A stretch of DNA of 60,029 bases from Isoptericola variabilis (GTDB taxonomy: Bacteria; Actinomycetota; Actinomycetes; Actinomycetales; Cellulomonadaceae), in the NCBI RefSeq assembly GCF_001750215.1, contig NZ_LWGM01000001.1, positions 1-60,029 of the forward strand, given 5' to 3'. This document shows positions 49,901-57,692 of the stretch, piece by piece. Both the position numbers and the translations under genes were made by a program. Positions within the stretch are counted from its first letter, which is position 1, and each line of letters opens with the position of its first letter. Below the pieces are notes generated by a model, which saw only the letters and a list, made by a program, of their open reading frames with translations, had not been told where the DNA came from and ran no database searches.

Positions 49901-50482
49901 GTCGAGCAGGCGAACGCTCAACTCGAGACGGTGAGCAGCTACATTCGACTACGCCCGGAGGTCGCTGCACTGATCCGTTATGGTGTGGATACCCCGCAGG
50001 CGTTGGGGTTGCTCACACACGGCATCCAGTCCCGACGACTGGCCTACCGGCTCGGGAAGATCGCCGAAAGTCGTGGCATGAGCGTCGACGAACTTCGCGA
50101 GTGGCTTGCGGACCTACCGTTGCCGCTCTGGGGCACCGATCTGGCGGCCAGCCCTCGGGAAGTGCTTGATCTGCTGGAGTTCATCCGCGCTCGACGGCAG
50201 AGTCTGCTCCGCACCCTCTTAGAGGACGGGGTGGCTGAGGTGGGTGTGGAGCGGTCAGAGGGTGTCGCCGCGCTTGGCTTGGACGATGAGCGACCCGTCG
50301 AACTACACGCCGTGGATCGTGCGCTGGCACAGATAGCCGTCGTGGGTGACGGGGACCGTTTGGGCACGATCAAGCTCCGAGACCACTCGGACGTGGTGGA
50401 TGTACTCGCGAGTGGACTCGACGTAGCGACGACGCTCTCTGGGGAGACTCTGACGATCCGCGTCACCGACGGAGCCGCCTGA
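46973..50482 (+). CDS. Superfamily 2 Ski2-like helicase, HamB-like (candidate Hachiman subunit B)
   Basis: This 1169-aa protein has a helical N-terminal region of about 290 residues, then two helicase lobes. Motif I is PTSAGKT (308-314), motif II is DEAH (416-419), followed by LSGVLGN (motif III) and the Ski2-type GVAFHHAGLP (625-634). Motif V is ATSTLTDGVNLPV (655-667) and motif VI is NAIGRAGRAGRE (693-704). A C-terminal region of about 450 residues follows. Ski2/Hel308-type helicases are the HamB partner in Hachiman. The GTG at 46973 has GAGGTGAGGA 7 bp upstream. Codon use is visibly less GC-rich than the flanking glycan loci, a sign of separate origin. Confidence 0.8.
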   Translation: MDRALRRDDLSDALGVHGHGVLPTVDELIELIANVEIQAFMQNFVVEDDLLRAAWYLHGVASASEALDLYTTPRQRRAFAVSAHIFDLALNDPSRGSHDRLTLAFAAQVGYRRAELDPNATAVYRRVIDLLRDDLNVTDQVDTLALQAGVAFLGLDPARLGRLQRHWRRQLRTLAAEVGMDDLGTTMFGPAERIVHATSALLTYLRRGQRDQLDLAHMALRSVLNLEAGEGDHDARWVAAHLLQVADAMSTSSIWTVLPLDTPPAVAQAFTIGSPPVLTLWPPQRELLSRATANPLDASTKSLLLSVPTSAGKTLLAQVMISTHLAASAGDVCYVTPLRSLGREMRQALGSRLRVLRRELGLDIPDFATSSLNDFLEHLSASGEGDVEVMTPERLMQQLRRDPIGVLGRFSLFVIDEAHLLAQPGRGFLLESLLTFLKAASPARLVLLSGVLGNAAALASWLSPDRSEVLYTSDWRGPRRMHALLYTDAQWADREETARGRNAKLPVRVTVPLRGKLLVRPAEGRVVRLVTGLLGTLALNQSADGSASEKDGSSTANYKMVAAAAAGLLHAGSLLMVVSTRVLAGNAARALADTQQSTRSNGELVAFLEERLGVEHPLIYCVRRGVAFHHAGLPVDVLDAIEEAIRADELRAVVATSTLTDGVNLPVRTVLISETMWDGQQAGSRLDAPRLLNAIGRAGRAGRETEGWIVLALPKGEDAADFERLTPDEDSLEARSTMLADEALASLAEAEALLAQTADAVLRLPLGPSADFAGYVWFALSALEQLQSVPHAPDVAAAVQRLLGFEQMDASLRDRWMAFAGAVHQTYEATDPQRRRRWASTGTSLGTAARLEEIVDRLVSVASAMYPTSGSWFEDPTELPVEETLELLEAADVFDAVLQLPEAGKAWRFRARRSGGEPLDVPLVPALRSWLSGSEIADLAEEMLPSVRDVSWRLEHTVDAVSTAFEHYLSWMIGIVVEQANAQLETVSSYIRLRPEVAALIRYGVDTPQALGLLTHGIQSRRLAYRLGKIAESRGMSVDELREWLADLPLPLWGTDLAASPREVLDLLEFIRARRQSLLRTLLEDGVAEVGVERSEGVAALGLDDERPVELHAVDRALAQIAVVGDGDRLGTIKLRDHSDVVDVLASGLDVATTLSGETLTIRVTDGAA

Positions 50483-50703
50483 CTCGGGACAGCTCGGCGG
50501 TGCAGGCTGGGGACACCCGAGCGCCCAGGTCTGCATGCACCCTCACGCCTCGGGTGTGGACGAATCATTGCCTCGGTATTCTGGGCGTCACGCTGCCAGC
50601 ACTGCATTCTTCGTTCGCATGGAGGGGCACGCAGGGGGCACGAGCAAGTACTGGTACGCCCGAAGATGGCGGGGTTCCAACGATCTTGAGGCGCCTGGCT
50701 ACG

Positions 50704-50820
50704 TGATCAACTTCTAGTTGATGGCGTTTGCCGGCACCTGCCGGCAGACCTGGTCAGAGGCCCGGATCGGCGGAAAACCGCAGGTCCGGGCCTCTTTCTG
50801 TCTCGGGGTGTCGAGGACAC
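50704..50820 (+). repeat. attR: right direct repeat
   Basis: The copy begins TGATCAACTTCT, then TAG, so it preserves the lpdA codons for Ile-Asn-Phe and a stop. It ends GTGTCGAGGACAC like the left copy. The small differences are mostly within the first 45 bp. It marks the right border of the island, 221 bp after the helicase stop. Confidence 0.85.
50756..50795 (+). terminator. Terminator duplicated in attR
   Basis: The same AGAGGCCCGGA...TCCGGGCCTCT hairpin and TTTCT tail as after lpdA, with a GCGG-aaaa-CCGC inner stem. It would end transcription coming from the helicase gene. Confidence 0.75.
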
Positions 50821-50904
50821 GGAGGGGCGGCGCAATGAGACACCGCAACCGCACGGGGACTCGCGTAGGTAACCCCTCAGTGCGGCTGCGTAGCCACTCG
50901 GAAC

Positions 50905-50945
50905 GGGCGCTCTGGTCCCGCCCTGGAGCGGGACCACAAGCGCCC
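50905..50945 (+). repeat. Long inverted repeat before the third DUF2945 cassette
   Basis: GGGCGCT-ct-GGTCCCGC pairs with GCGGGACC-aca-AGCGCCC around a 6-nt loop. A degenerate relative (GCGCTCTGGTCCGCC...) lies in the same place before copy B, and GCGTAGCC precedes both. Probably an old terminator carried with the cassette. Confidence 0.5.
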
Positions 50946-50993
50946 GCTTCCGACCGCCGTGCGAGGCGGGGCGGGGCGACACAGGCTCGGTTC

Positions 50994-51212
50994 ATGGGTG
51001 ATGACGAGAAGTTCAGCAAGGGCGACGAGGTCACGTGGTCCAGCCACGGGCAGACGGTGCACGGTGAGGTGGTCGAGGAGATCACCGAGGACACCGAGGC
51101 GGCGGGCCGGACGGTGCGGGCGTCGAAGGACGACCCGCAATACCGCGTGCGCAGCGACAAGAGCGGCAAGGACGCGGTGCACAAGCCGTCCGCGCTGAAG
51201 GAGGACTCGTGA
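50994..51212 (+). CDS. DUF2945 (Hva1/TUDOR-like) protein, copy C
   Basis: This 72-aa protein (MGDDEKFSKGDEVTW... to SALKEDS) differs from copy B at only a few residues near the ends. It lies 173 bp outside attR, so it belongs to the chromosome side, and may be the source of the copies inside the island. The stop overlaps the DUF3140 GTG start. Confidence 0.9.
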   Translation: MGDDEKFSKGDEVTWSSHGQTVHGEVVEEITEDTEAAGRTVRASKDDPQYRVRSDKSGKDAVHKPSALKEDS

Positions 51213-51517
51213 GCAAGGAGTTCGACGAGGCCGTCAACATGACGGCGAGCGAGCTGGAGAAGTGGTTGGACACCGACGAGTCGAAGTCGGTGGGCCAGTC
51301 CGACGGCGGCGAGTCGGTCGGCCACGAGTCCGGCCGGCGGATCGTGGAGCTGCTGCGCAAGAAGAAGGGCGACCTTACCGACGACGACCAGGCGCACATG
51401 CGCAAGGTTGTCGGGTACGTGCACCGGCACCTCGCCCAGCGCCCGGACGGGGACGTCAAGGACACGAGGTGGCGCTACTCCCTGATGAACTGGGGACACG
51501 ACCCGCTCAAGGACTGA
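51209..51517 (+). CDS. DUF3140 protein, copy C
   Basis: This 102-aa protein (MSKEFDEAVNMTASELEKWLDTDESK...) is nearly identical to copy B at 44302, with about five substitutions (for example DVKDTRW instead of DVTDTRW). Function unknown. It is coupled to the DUF2945 gene by a 4-bp overlap. Confidence 0.9.
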   Translation: MSKEFDEAVNMTASELEKWLDTDESKSVGQSDGGESVGHESGRRIVELLRKKKGDLTDDDQAHMRKVVGYVHRHLAQRPDGDVKDTRWRYSLMNWGHDPLKD

Positions 51518-51907
51518 GCCGGCGGACAGTGCGACGCCTCCGTGCGGACGCGCGGCTTGAAGCCGGGGAGCCTTCCGGCGTGCGTGAGGTGCGCGAGCAT
51601 GTTGCCTGCTGCTCGCTATGTCACAGGGCCGAGATCGTTCACGGAGGGGCGGCATTCCTTGGATGTCCGTGTCGATGGACAGTCTCCGAGACCAGATTCC
51701 CGACGCCACGGAGATGAAGACGCCGCTGTGACATCATCGGTGTGCTCGGACCGAGGCTCGTGTGCAGCCGCGCCGACAACGAGGCGACCGTAGCGGCCGC
51801 CATCGACCGGGTGGACGCGTTACTGGGCCTGCGGCCACACGTGCCGGTCGCGCGGACGGGATCGTGTGGAGGCGCCTGCTCGGGAGGTCGTCGTGGCGGA
51901 GAGGCCG
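51518..51907. other. Gene-free spacer
   Basis: No supportable gene in these 390 bp. A 64-codon frame at 51742-51936 (GTG start) has no ribosome site and overlaps the next gene, so it is not called. Confidence 0.35.
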
Positions 51908-52210
51908 ATGAGAGTCCGCGTGCGGTTGATGAATGACTACACCGTCGACTGGCCGCTGTGGCTGCCGGACGGAGGGGCGTCGGAGGACGAGCTGCCTGTT
52001 CCGGAGCATCTACGGAGCCGGGTGCGGGCATGGGCCGACGTGTTCAACACCCTGTACCACTACGAGCGGGGATGGCCCACGCGCCACCACCTGCAGCAGC
52101 ACCGGCGCGAGGGAGAGAGACTTCGCGTCGCGCTCGCCGAGGATCTCGGCCCTGGATTCGACGTTGTCCTCGACTACTGGGAGACCGGTGTGGACGGAGC
52201 CACGCGCTAG
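51908..52210 (+). CDS. Hypothetical protein, 100 aa
   Basis: The product MRVRVRLMNDYTVDWPLWLPDGGASEDELPV... is soluble, Trp- and Arg-rich, and ends VVLDYWETGVDGATR. I do not recognise a family. The ATG at 51908 has GGAGAGG 3 bp upstream; an in-frame GTG a few codons earlier is possible. It stands alone between gene-free stretches. Confidence 0.6.
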   Translation: MRVRVRLMNDYTVDWPLWLPDGGASEDELPVPEHLRSRVRAWADVFNTLYHYERGWPTRHHLQQHRREGERLRVALAEDLGPGFDVVLDYWETGVDGATR

Positions 52211-52497
52211 GCGGCGGGCGGCGGCCCAGAGCCGCCGGCGCAGCGACCGGGTGCTTCGTTCAGCTCCCTCTGGCCGACCCATGACGGACGCCGGCTCGCG
52301 GAAGGCAGGCCCACAACCCTGAGCGATCGACAGGCCCTGGCTCGGGAAGCGAGATGCCGTCAGACGGCCATGAGGCGGGAGACTCCCCGCCTTCTAATCA
52401 AATGGTTGACCCGTCGAGCCGCGACTGCCGATGGGCTGGCCGAACCCTCCACCGTCGGTTGCGGCAGTGCGAAGCCCTAGTCGGTTAGCGTGCGTCG
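52211..52497. other. Gene-free spacer with a weak hairpin
   Basis: No gene is seen. GGCGGG-agactc-CCCGCC at 52374-52391 followed by TTCTAAT may be a weak terminator for the gene at 51908. TAGCGT at about 52486, just upstream of the next GTG, may be the -10 of a near-leaderless promoter. Confidence 0.35.
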
Positions 52498-52902
52498 GTG
52501 AGCACCGCGGCTCAGAACACCGGCACGGCCGCCCTCGGCGTGGTCATGTTCCTAGTCCTCTCGATCGCGACCAACCTCGCCGCGCGGGTGAGGGACCCGT
52601 CCGATGTGGGATTGGCCTTCGCCGGCCTCCTCACCGCCCTGACCGTCGGGGCGGTCTCTGTGGTGGTGCTGCGACGGGCACCGCGGCCGTCGCGGCTCGC
52701 CTTCGCCGGCGCCGTGACGGCGTGCATCGCCGTCGGGCTGGTCGCCGGCGGCCCGCTGGACGTGGTCCCCGGTCCGTGGCCCCTCGTCGTCCCCGACGTT
52801 TTCATCAACGGCGCATGGTCGATGCCGAGCTGGCTGCTCCTCGGTGCGTCGGGGACGTGGGCGGTCGTGCGGAGGTCCGAGCCGGTCGCCGTCGAGGAGT
52901 AG
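52498..52902 (+). CDS. Hypothetical membrane protein, 134 aa
   Basis: Four hydrophobic helices are visible: ALGVVMFLVLSIATNLAARV, VGLAFAGLLTALTVGAVSVVVL, LAFAGAVTACIAVGLVAG, and MPSWLLLGASGTWAVV near the C-terminus. Short charged ends flank them. It starts at GTG 52498 with no clear ribosome site. I do not recognise a family. The SRPBCC gene follows 81 bp downstream on the same strand. Confidence 0.65.
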   Translation: MSTAAQNTGTAALGVVMFLVLSIATNLAARVRDPSDVGLAFAGLLTALTVGAVSVVVLRRAPRPSRLAFAGAVTACIAVGLVAGGPLDVVPGPWPLVVPDVFINGAWSMPSWLLLGASGTWAVVRRSEPVAVEE

Positions 52903-52983
52903 GCGCCCTCCGCCTGGTCGGCACCGCCGGACGTGCCGTCGCGAGTCTTCCCGACGAGTCCCGCGCCCTGCGACGATGGCGGC

Positions 52984-53409
52984 GTGGAGCAGCGCACCAG
53001 CGTCGACGTCGCCGCCCCGCCGGACCGGGTGTGGGAGGTGCTCGTCGACGTCGAGCGCTGGCCCGAGTGGACCGACTCGGTCACCAGCGCCCGACGGCTG
53101 GACGCCGGACCCCTTTCCGTCGGGTCGCGGGTCGAGGTCGCCCAGCCGCGGATCCCGCCCGGGACGTACACGGTGACCGCGCTCGAGCCCGGCCGCGCCT
53201 TCCTCTGGGAGCAGCGGCAGCCGGGCAGCACGGTGTCGGCGCACCACGAGTGCGCCGCGCTGCCCGACGGCGGCACCCGCGTCGAGCTGCGGGTCGTGAT
53301 GGGCGGGGCGGTCGGGGGAGTCGTGGGCCGGCTGTACCGGAGGCTCACCGAGCGCTACCTCGCCATGGAGGCGGCCGGCCTCAAGGCCCGCGCCGAGGGG
53401 CGCCGCTAG
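52984..53409 (+). CDS. SRPBCC (polyketide cyclase/START-like) family protein
   Basis: This 141-aa protein begins VEQRTSVDVAAPPDRVWEVLVDVERWPEWTDSVTSARRLD, the standard opening of the SRPBCC fold. It continues with SRVEVAQPRIPPGTYTVTALEPGRAFLWEQ and the C-terminal helix GRLYRRLTERYLAMEAAGLKARAE. Such proteins bind hydrophobic ligands; the ligand is unknown. A strong hairpin follows the stop. The GTG at 52984 is chosen because homology begins there. Confidence 0.87.
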   Translation: MEQRTSVDVAAPPDRVWEVLVDVERWPEWTDSVTSARRLDAGPLSVGSRVEVAQPRIPPGTYTVTALEPGRAFLWEQRQPGSTVSAHHECAALPDGGTRVELRVVMGGAVGGVVGRLYRRLTERYLAMEAAGLKARAEGRR

Positions 53410-53422
53410 AGGTGGGTCGCAC

Positions 53423-53456
53423 GGAAGGGGCCAGCCGGGTCCGGCTGCCCCCTTCC
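53423..53456. terminator. Bidirectional terminator
   Basis: A 16-bp stem (GGAAGGGGCCAGCCGG against CCGGCTGCCCCCTTCC) with one mismatch and a GT loop lies between the convergent SRPBCC and alpha/beta hydrolase genes. Confidence 0.75.
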
Positions 53457-53471
53457 GGTTATGCGTGCGGC

Positions 53472-54206
53472 TCAGTCGGTGCGAGAAGCCGCTGACCGGA
53501 TGACCTCGGCGAGGTCGCGGGGACGGCTCCACATGGGCCAGTGCCCCGTCGGGAGGTCGACGACGTCGAGGTGCTCGAGGTTGGCGACCTCGGCGAACAT
53601 GGCATGGCCTCCCCGTGCCATCTCCAGCACCTGCCCGCTCGGGATCGAGCAGCACACCAGGGTGGTGGGGACCTTGCGGCGCGCGTCGTTCGTGAGGTCG
53701 ACGGGCTGGCGCAGCACGGGGCCAGGCTCAGGGACCGCCCGGGCGCGGAAGCGCTCGAGGACCTCCGCGCTCAGGCCGTCGAGGCTCGCCTGCTGCCCGA
53801 GGACGTCGAAGGGTGGCAGCGGAAGTTCTTCCATCTCCTCCGGGAGGTCGGGGGCGAAGGTGCTCCCCGGCGCCACGGGGCCGGAGTCGACCCACACCAC
53901 CCGGTGGACGAGCTCCGGGTGCCGGTCGAGCACGAGGCTGACGGGGGCGTTCGCCCCGCTGTGCGCGACGATCGTCGCGGGCTGGCCCTCGTCCCCGAGC
54001 CGAGCGAGGACGTCCAGGACCGCCGCGGTCTGGTCGTCGAGGGTCTTCGCCGCACGCTCAGGGTCGTCGCCGTCGAGACCGGGCAGCGTCATCGCGATCG
54101 CGCGGGAGTCGTCGGTCTCCAGGTGTTCAAGGACCTCGTCCCACGCCCACGCGCCCAGCCAGTGGCCGGCGATGAGGAGGATGGTCGGACTGCTCGTCGT
54201 CGTCAT
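53472..54206 (-). CDS. Alpha/beta-fold hydrolase
   Basis: This 244-aa protein starts MTTTSSPTILLIAGHWLGAWAWDEVLEHLE with the oxyanion-hole region. The nucleophile elbow is ATIVAHSGANAPVSLVL (Ser in HSG), the acid is likely Asp in HRVVWVDSG, and the His is in DLPTGHWPMWSRP. It belongs to the EstA/methylesterase-like group; substrate unknown. It is divergent from the WYL regulator at 54280, which probably controls it, as such pairs are usual. Confidence 0.87.
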   Translation of the reverse strand: MTTTSSPTILLIAGHWLGAWAWDEVLEHLETDDSRAIAMTLPGLDGDDPERAAKTLDDQTAAVLDVLARLGDEGQPATIVAHSGANAPVSLVLDRHPELVHRVVWVDSGPVAPGSTFAPDLPEEMEELPLPPFDVLGQQASLDGLSAEVLERFRARAVPEPGPVLRQPVDLTNDARRKVPTTLVCCSIPSGQVLEMARGGHAMFAEVANLEHLDVVDLPTGHWPMWSRPRDLAEVIRSAASRTD

Positions 54207-54213
54207 GTCTTCA

Positions 54214-54257
54214 CTGTCGTAGGCGCTACGGACAGGTGCATGTCACTATCTCTGTCA
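54214..54257. promoter_or_regulatory. Candidate WYL-regulator operator
   Basis: In the 73-bp divergent gap, an imperfect palindrome CTGTCGTAG-GCG-CTACGGACAG (54214-54235) is followed by a direct repeat TGTCA-N7-TGTCA (54241-54257). YafY-like WYL regulators often control a divergent neighbour, so these are plausible binding sites; not proven. Confidence 0.4.
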
Positions 54258-54279
54258 TGAATTTGAGGCGGGCCGGACG

Positions 54280-55026
54280 GTGAAGCGGGCAGAACGACTC
54301 CACGCCCTGTCCGAGACGCTGCGCCGTAGCGGCACACGGGGCTGCTCCGCCGAGCGGCTGGCGCGAGAGTTCGGCGTGTCCGTGCGCACGGTCAAGAGAG
54401 ACCTCGCTGCGCTCGAGCACAGCGGTGTGCCGATCTGGTCACGCCCCGGCCCGGGCGGTGGCTACGGGCTGGCGGCGGGTGCGTCCCTGCCGCCCGTCAG
54501 CCTGTCCCCGGCGCAGGCCGTGGCGCTCATGGCGGCCGTGTCCGCGGCGCTCGACGCCCCCTACGCGGATCTGGCGGCCGCCGGGGTCCGGAAGATCCTG
54601 GACGTGCTCGATCCCAGGACCCGAGCGAGAGCCGACGAGCTGGCCGGCCGCGTCTGGGTCGACGCGGTTCCTTCCCCTTCGCGGGCGATCAGGTCGGCAC
54701 TGGAGGAGGCGATGGCCGAGCAGCGAGTGGTCCGCATCCGCTACACAGCGGGAAACGGGACGACGACCACCCGCGACGTCGAACCCGTGCTGTTCGCCTC
54801 CACGAACGGCCAGTGGTACCTCGTGGGGTGGTGCCGGCTGCGCGACGCGATGCGATGGTTCACCGTGTCGCGCATCGAGCGAGCCAGCGTCACCAAGGCG
54901 GCGTGCAGCGGTCACACCGTGCACGAGGTCGGAGAACCCCCGGCGAACGCCAGACCCGTGCACGGTCGGGTCGAGCGAGCCACCCGGTCGACCCCTCCGG
55001 CCGGGACGGCTAGACCAGGGCCGTGA
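54280..55026 (+). CDS. YafY-type transcriptional regulator (HTH-11 plus WYL domain)
   Basis: This 248-aa protein has an N-terminal helix-turn-helix (ERLHALSETLRRSGTRGCSAERLAREFGVSVRTVKRDLAALEHSGVPIWSRPGPGGGYGL). A WYL domain follows (MAEQRVVRIRYTAGNGTTTTRDVEPVLFASTNGQWYLVGWCRLRDAMRWFTVSRIERA, with the WYL triad in QWYLVGW). WYL domains sense small ligands or nucleic acid. It starts at GTG 54280 and its 3' end overlaps the convergent DUF1304 gene by 17 bp. Confidence 0.92.
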   Translation: MKRAERLHALSETLRRSGTRGCSAERLAREFGVSVRTVKRDLAALEHSGVPIWSRPGPGGGYGLAAGASLPPVSLSPAQAVALMAAVSAALDAPYADLAAAGVRKILDVLDPRTRARADELAGRVWVDAVPSPSRAIRSALEEAMAEQRVVRIRYTAGNGTTTTRDVEPVLFASTNGQWYLVGWCRLRDAMRWFTVSRIERASVTKAACSGHTVHEVGEPPANARPVHGRVERATRSTPPAGTARPGP

Positions 55027-55384
55027 CGAGGGCGACGAGCGGCGGGCCGCTCTGCCCGATCATGCTGCGCCACAGCCGTCGGTCCGACACGAACAGCACG
55101 ACGCCGCACCCGGCCATGAAGGCGCAGCCGTAGACCACCAGCGCGCGGCCGACGCTCTCGTGGCCGGCGTGGTAGGCGACGAGCCCGGCAGCCGGGCCGG
55201 CCGCGAGGAAGAGGTTGTAGAAGCCCTGGTTGAACGCCCAGAGCCGCACCCCGGGCGCCGGCTCCGGCCTGCCGAGCAGGAACGTCTGCACCGCCGGCCG
55301 GCCGAAGAGGAAGCTCTCCAGGACGAACGCCACGACGTGGAAGAGCACCGCGACGATCGCGAAGACCTGCGTCACCAGGCTCAT
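55010..55384 (-). CDS. DUF1304 membrane protein
   Basis: This 124-aa protein has four helices and the DUF1304 pattern: VAVLFHVVAFVLESFLFGRPAVQTFLLG, then LWAFNQGFYNLFLAAGPAAGL and AFMAGCGVVLFVSDRRLWRSMIGQSGPPLVAL. The role of the family is unknown. It is followed by the GH1 operon end, which is on the same strand but 53 bp away. Confidence 0.9.
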   Translation of the reverse strand: MSLVTQVFAIVAVLFHVVAFVLESFLFGRPAVQTFLLGRPEPAPGVRLWAFNQGFYNLFLAAGPAAGLVAYHAGHESVGRALVVYGCAFMAGCGVVLFVSDRRLWRSMIGQSGPPLVALVTALV

Positions 55385-55437
55385 GCCTCAGTATGCGTCC
55401 GCACCGTCCCGGCACGAGACGACGAGGCTCCCGGTGC

Positions 55438-56724
55438 TCACGCCGCCCCTGCCTCGCTATCCTCGGCAACTCGCCCATCGGGGACCGCGCTCCGCGCCGC
55501 CCGTGCGTGCTGCTCGTATCGGTCCGCGACGGGGTTGCGCACCCGCTGCAGCACCCCGGCGCCGTCACGCACGAGGTCCCACAGACCCATGGGCAGGTGG
55601 AAGTGGTCCAGGTCGCGCGTGCTGTCACGGTACGGCCACTCGTACATGTCGATCAGCGACCACCAGGTGTAGCCGACCACCGGCACCCCCCGCTCCCGCA
55701 GCGAGTGCACCGCCGCGACGGACGCGTCCAGCCAGGCGATCCGCTCCTCGTAGGACCCCGTGAAGCAGGTCTCGGTGAGGAACACGGGCCGGCCGTACCG
55801 CTGGGCGTACCGGGTCAGCACGTCCTCGAGCCCCTCGGTCCAGGCGTTCGCGCGCGGCCGAGGGTCGCGCGGGCCGCCGTCGTGGATCTCGCCCTTGGTG
55901 AAGGTCTCCGTCGACAGCGCGGGGTAGTAGTTGACGCCCATGACGTCGGGCAGCGCCCGGTTCACCTGGAACCACTCCAGCGCCTCGTCGCCGAACCGGT
56001 GCCGCTGCAGGTACGGGAGCAGCGGGTGCTCGGCGGTCACGTTCCCGGTCACGAGGTCCTCGACGAGGAACGCGCGCTCCTGCAGGTGCGCGGCCTCGGC
56101 GAAGTCGTCGAGGTCGCCGGTGAACCGGAAGGACGCCTCGACGTGGACGAAGGTCGCGTCCGCCGAGGCCGCCGCCACCGCCTGCTGGGTCAGGACGATC
56201 CCCCGCCCGATGTTCCGCAGCACCTGGACGAAGCCGTCGTCGCCCCGCAGGTACGGCGGCCAGTACCCGAACTCGCCGCAGTACATGACGTTGAGCAGCG
56301 GCTCGTTGAGCGGCGTGAAGACGTCCAGCACGCCGCGGTACCGCTCGGCGACCTTGCCGGCGTACTCCGCGACCGCCTCCGGGTACCGGGCGTTGACGAA
56401 CTCGTTGTCCAGCCATGTCGGGGTGCCGTAGTGCATGAGGTCGACGATGGGGGTGACGCCGAGCTCGGCGAACCGCTCGGCCACCCGGTCCAGCCAGCTC
56501 CAGTCGTACCGCCCGGGTTCCGGGTTCACGCGGTACCACGGGATGCCCCACCGGACCATCTCGGCCCCGCACTCGGCCACCCGGCCCAGGTCGGAGTGCC
56601 AGAAGTGGTAGTGCTGCGTCATCTCGTACTCGTCGAGCGGGCGCTCGCCAAAGGGGGTCTGGGGGACGAAGGTGTCCTCGATCCCGACGGCGAAGCGGAG
56701 CTCGGGGTGGTCGTACCAGCGCAT
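55438..56724 (-). CDS. GH1 family beta-glycosidase
   Basis: This 428-aa protein is a compact GH1 enzyme. The acid/base Glu141 is in FTPLNEPLLNVMYCGE, and the nucleophile Glu318 is in PVFLTETCFTGS. RWGIPWYRVNPEPGRYDWSWLDRV and VMGVNYYPALS are further GH1 signatures. It hydrolyses beta-glucosides or related disaccharides and has no signal peptide. The last gene of an ABC-transporter operon, it probably cleaves the sugar imported by the three upstream genes. Start ATG 56722-56724, with GAAGGGAA upstream. Confidence 0.92.
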   Translation of the reverse strand: MRWYDHPELRFAVGIEDTFVPQTPFGERPLDEYEMTQHYHFWHSDLGRVAECGAEMVRWGIPWYRVNPEPGRYDWSWLDRVAERFAELGVTPIVDLMHYGTPTWLDNEFVNARYPEAVAEYAGKVAERYRGVLDVFTPLNEPLLNVMYCGEFGYWPPYLRGDDGFVQVLRNIGRGIVLTQQAVAAASADATFVHVEASFRFTGDLDDFAEAAHLQERAFLVEDLVTGNVTAEHPLLPYLQRHRFGDEALEWFQVNRALPDVMGVNYYPALSTETFTKGEIHDGGPRDPRPRANAWTEGLEDVLTRYAQRYGRPVFLTETCFTGSYEERIAWLDASVAAVHSLRERGVPVVGYTWWSLIDMYEWPYRDSTRDLDHFHLPMGLWDLVRDGAGVLQRVRNPVADRYEQHARAARSAVPDGRVAEDSEAGAA

Positions 56725-56801
56725 GCGGACGTGTTCCCTTCGGGACGGTGGCGAGCGGGGGGAGTCGCCCGGCGGCGGGGCCGGGACGGCAGGAGAGGGG
56801 G

Positions 56802-57692
56802 CTACTTGAGGCCGGTCGTCGCGATGCCCTCGATGAACCGTCGCTGGACGACCAGGAAGGACACCAGCATGGGCAGCAGCGCGAGCACGGACCCGGCCAT
56901 GAGGAGGCCGTAGTCGGTGACGTGCTCGCCCTTGAAGAGCGCGAGCCCCGCGGGCAGGGTCCGCATCTCCGTCTCGGTCGTGACGACCAGCGGCCACAGC
57001 AGGTCGTTCCAGTTGTTCAGCAGGTTGAACAGCCCGATCGTCAGGGCGGCGGGCCACGTCAGCGGGAACATCACCCGCGCGAAGATCCGCAGCTCCGACG
57101 CGCCGTCGATGCGGGCGGCGTCCTCGAGGTCCTTGGGCAGCGACAGGAAGAACTGCCGCATGAAGAAGATCCCGAACGCGTCCGCCACCCGCGGCACGAT
57201 GAGGCCCTGGAAGGTGTTCACCCACCCGAGGTCGACCAGAAAGTTGTAGATCGGCACGAGCGTGACCTGCGGCGGCAGCATCAGCGTCGCGATGATCACG
57301 ACGAGCACCAGCGTCTGCCCGGGGAACCGGAACCGTGCCAGCGCGTAGCCGGCCATGGAGTCCAGGAGCACGGAGGCGACGGCCACGGTGCCGGCGAACA
57401 CCACGGTGTTGGCGAGCTGGCGCCCGAACGGGATCTGGGTCCAGATGCTGAGGTAGTTCTCCAGCGTCCAGGAGTCCGACCAGAGCGACGTGGGGTCGCC
57501 GATGAGGTCGCCCTGCGTGCGGAACGACGCGCTGAGCATCCACACGAACGGCAGCAACGCCACGGCGGCGGCGAGGCAGAGCGCGACGACGAGCGCCACG
57601 GTCCACGCCGGGGTGCGGCGCCGCGGCCGGCGCGCGGTCGAGGCGGCGGGCGCCGCGGGGGTGCGCGCGGGGGAGGAGACGACGGCGGCCAT
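56802..57692 (-). CDS. Sugar ABC transporter permease, MalG type
   Basis: This 296-aa protein has six helices and the EAA loop DLEDAARIDGASELRIFARVMFPLTWPAA. Its start overlaps the stop of the upstream permease by 1 bp (TGATG-type junction). It lies 77 bp before the GH1 gene in the same operon. Confidence 0.93.
   Translation of the reverse strand: MAAVVSSPARTPAAPAASTARRPRRRTPAWTVALVVALCLAAAVALLPFVWMLSASFRTQGDLIGDPTSLWSDSWTLENYLSIWTQIPFGRQLANTVVFAGTVAVASVLLDSMAGYALARFRFPGQTLVLVVIIATLMLPPQVTLVPIYNFLVDLGWVNTFQGLIVPRVADAFGIFFMRQFFLSLPKDLEDAARIDGASELRIFARVMFPLTWPAALTIGLFNLLNNWNDLLWPLVVTTETEMRTLPAGLALFKGEHVTDYGLLMAGSVLALLPMLVSFLVVQRRFIEGIATTGLK

Noticed and set aside
50535-50717. 60-codon frame ending in VINF-stop at attR, as a real gene or an lpdA 3' duplicate
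   Set aside because: Only the last few codons match lpdA; the remainder has no coding character and no ribosome site.
52374-52410. Possible tRNA remnant (CCCCGCCTTCTAATCAAATGG)
   Set aside because: No complete acceptor, D or T stems can be paired around it.
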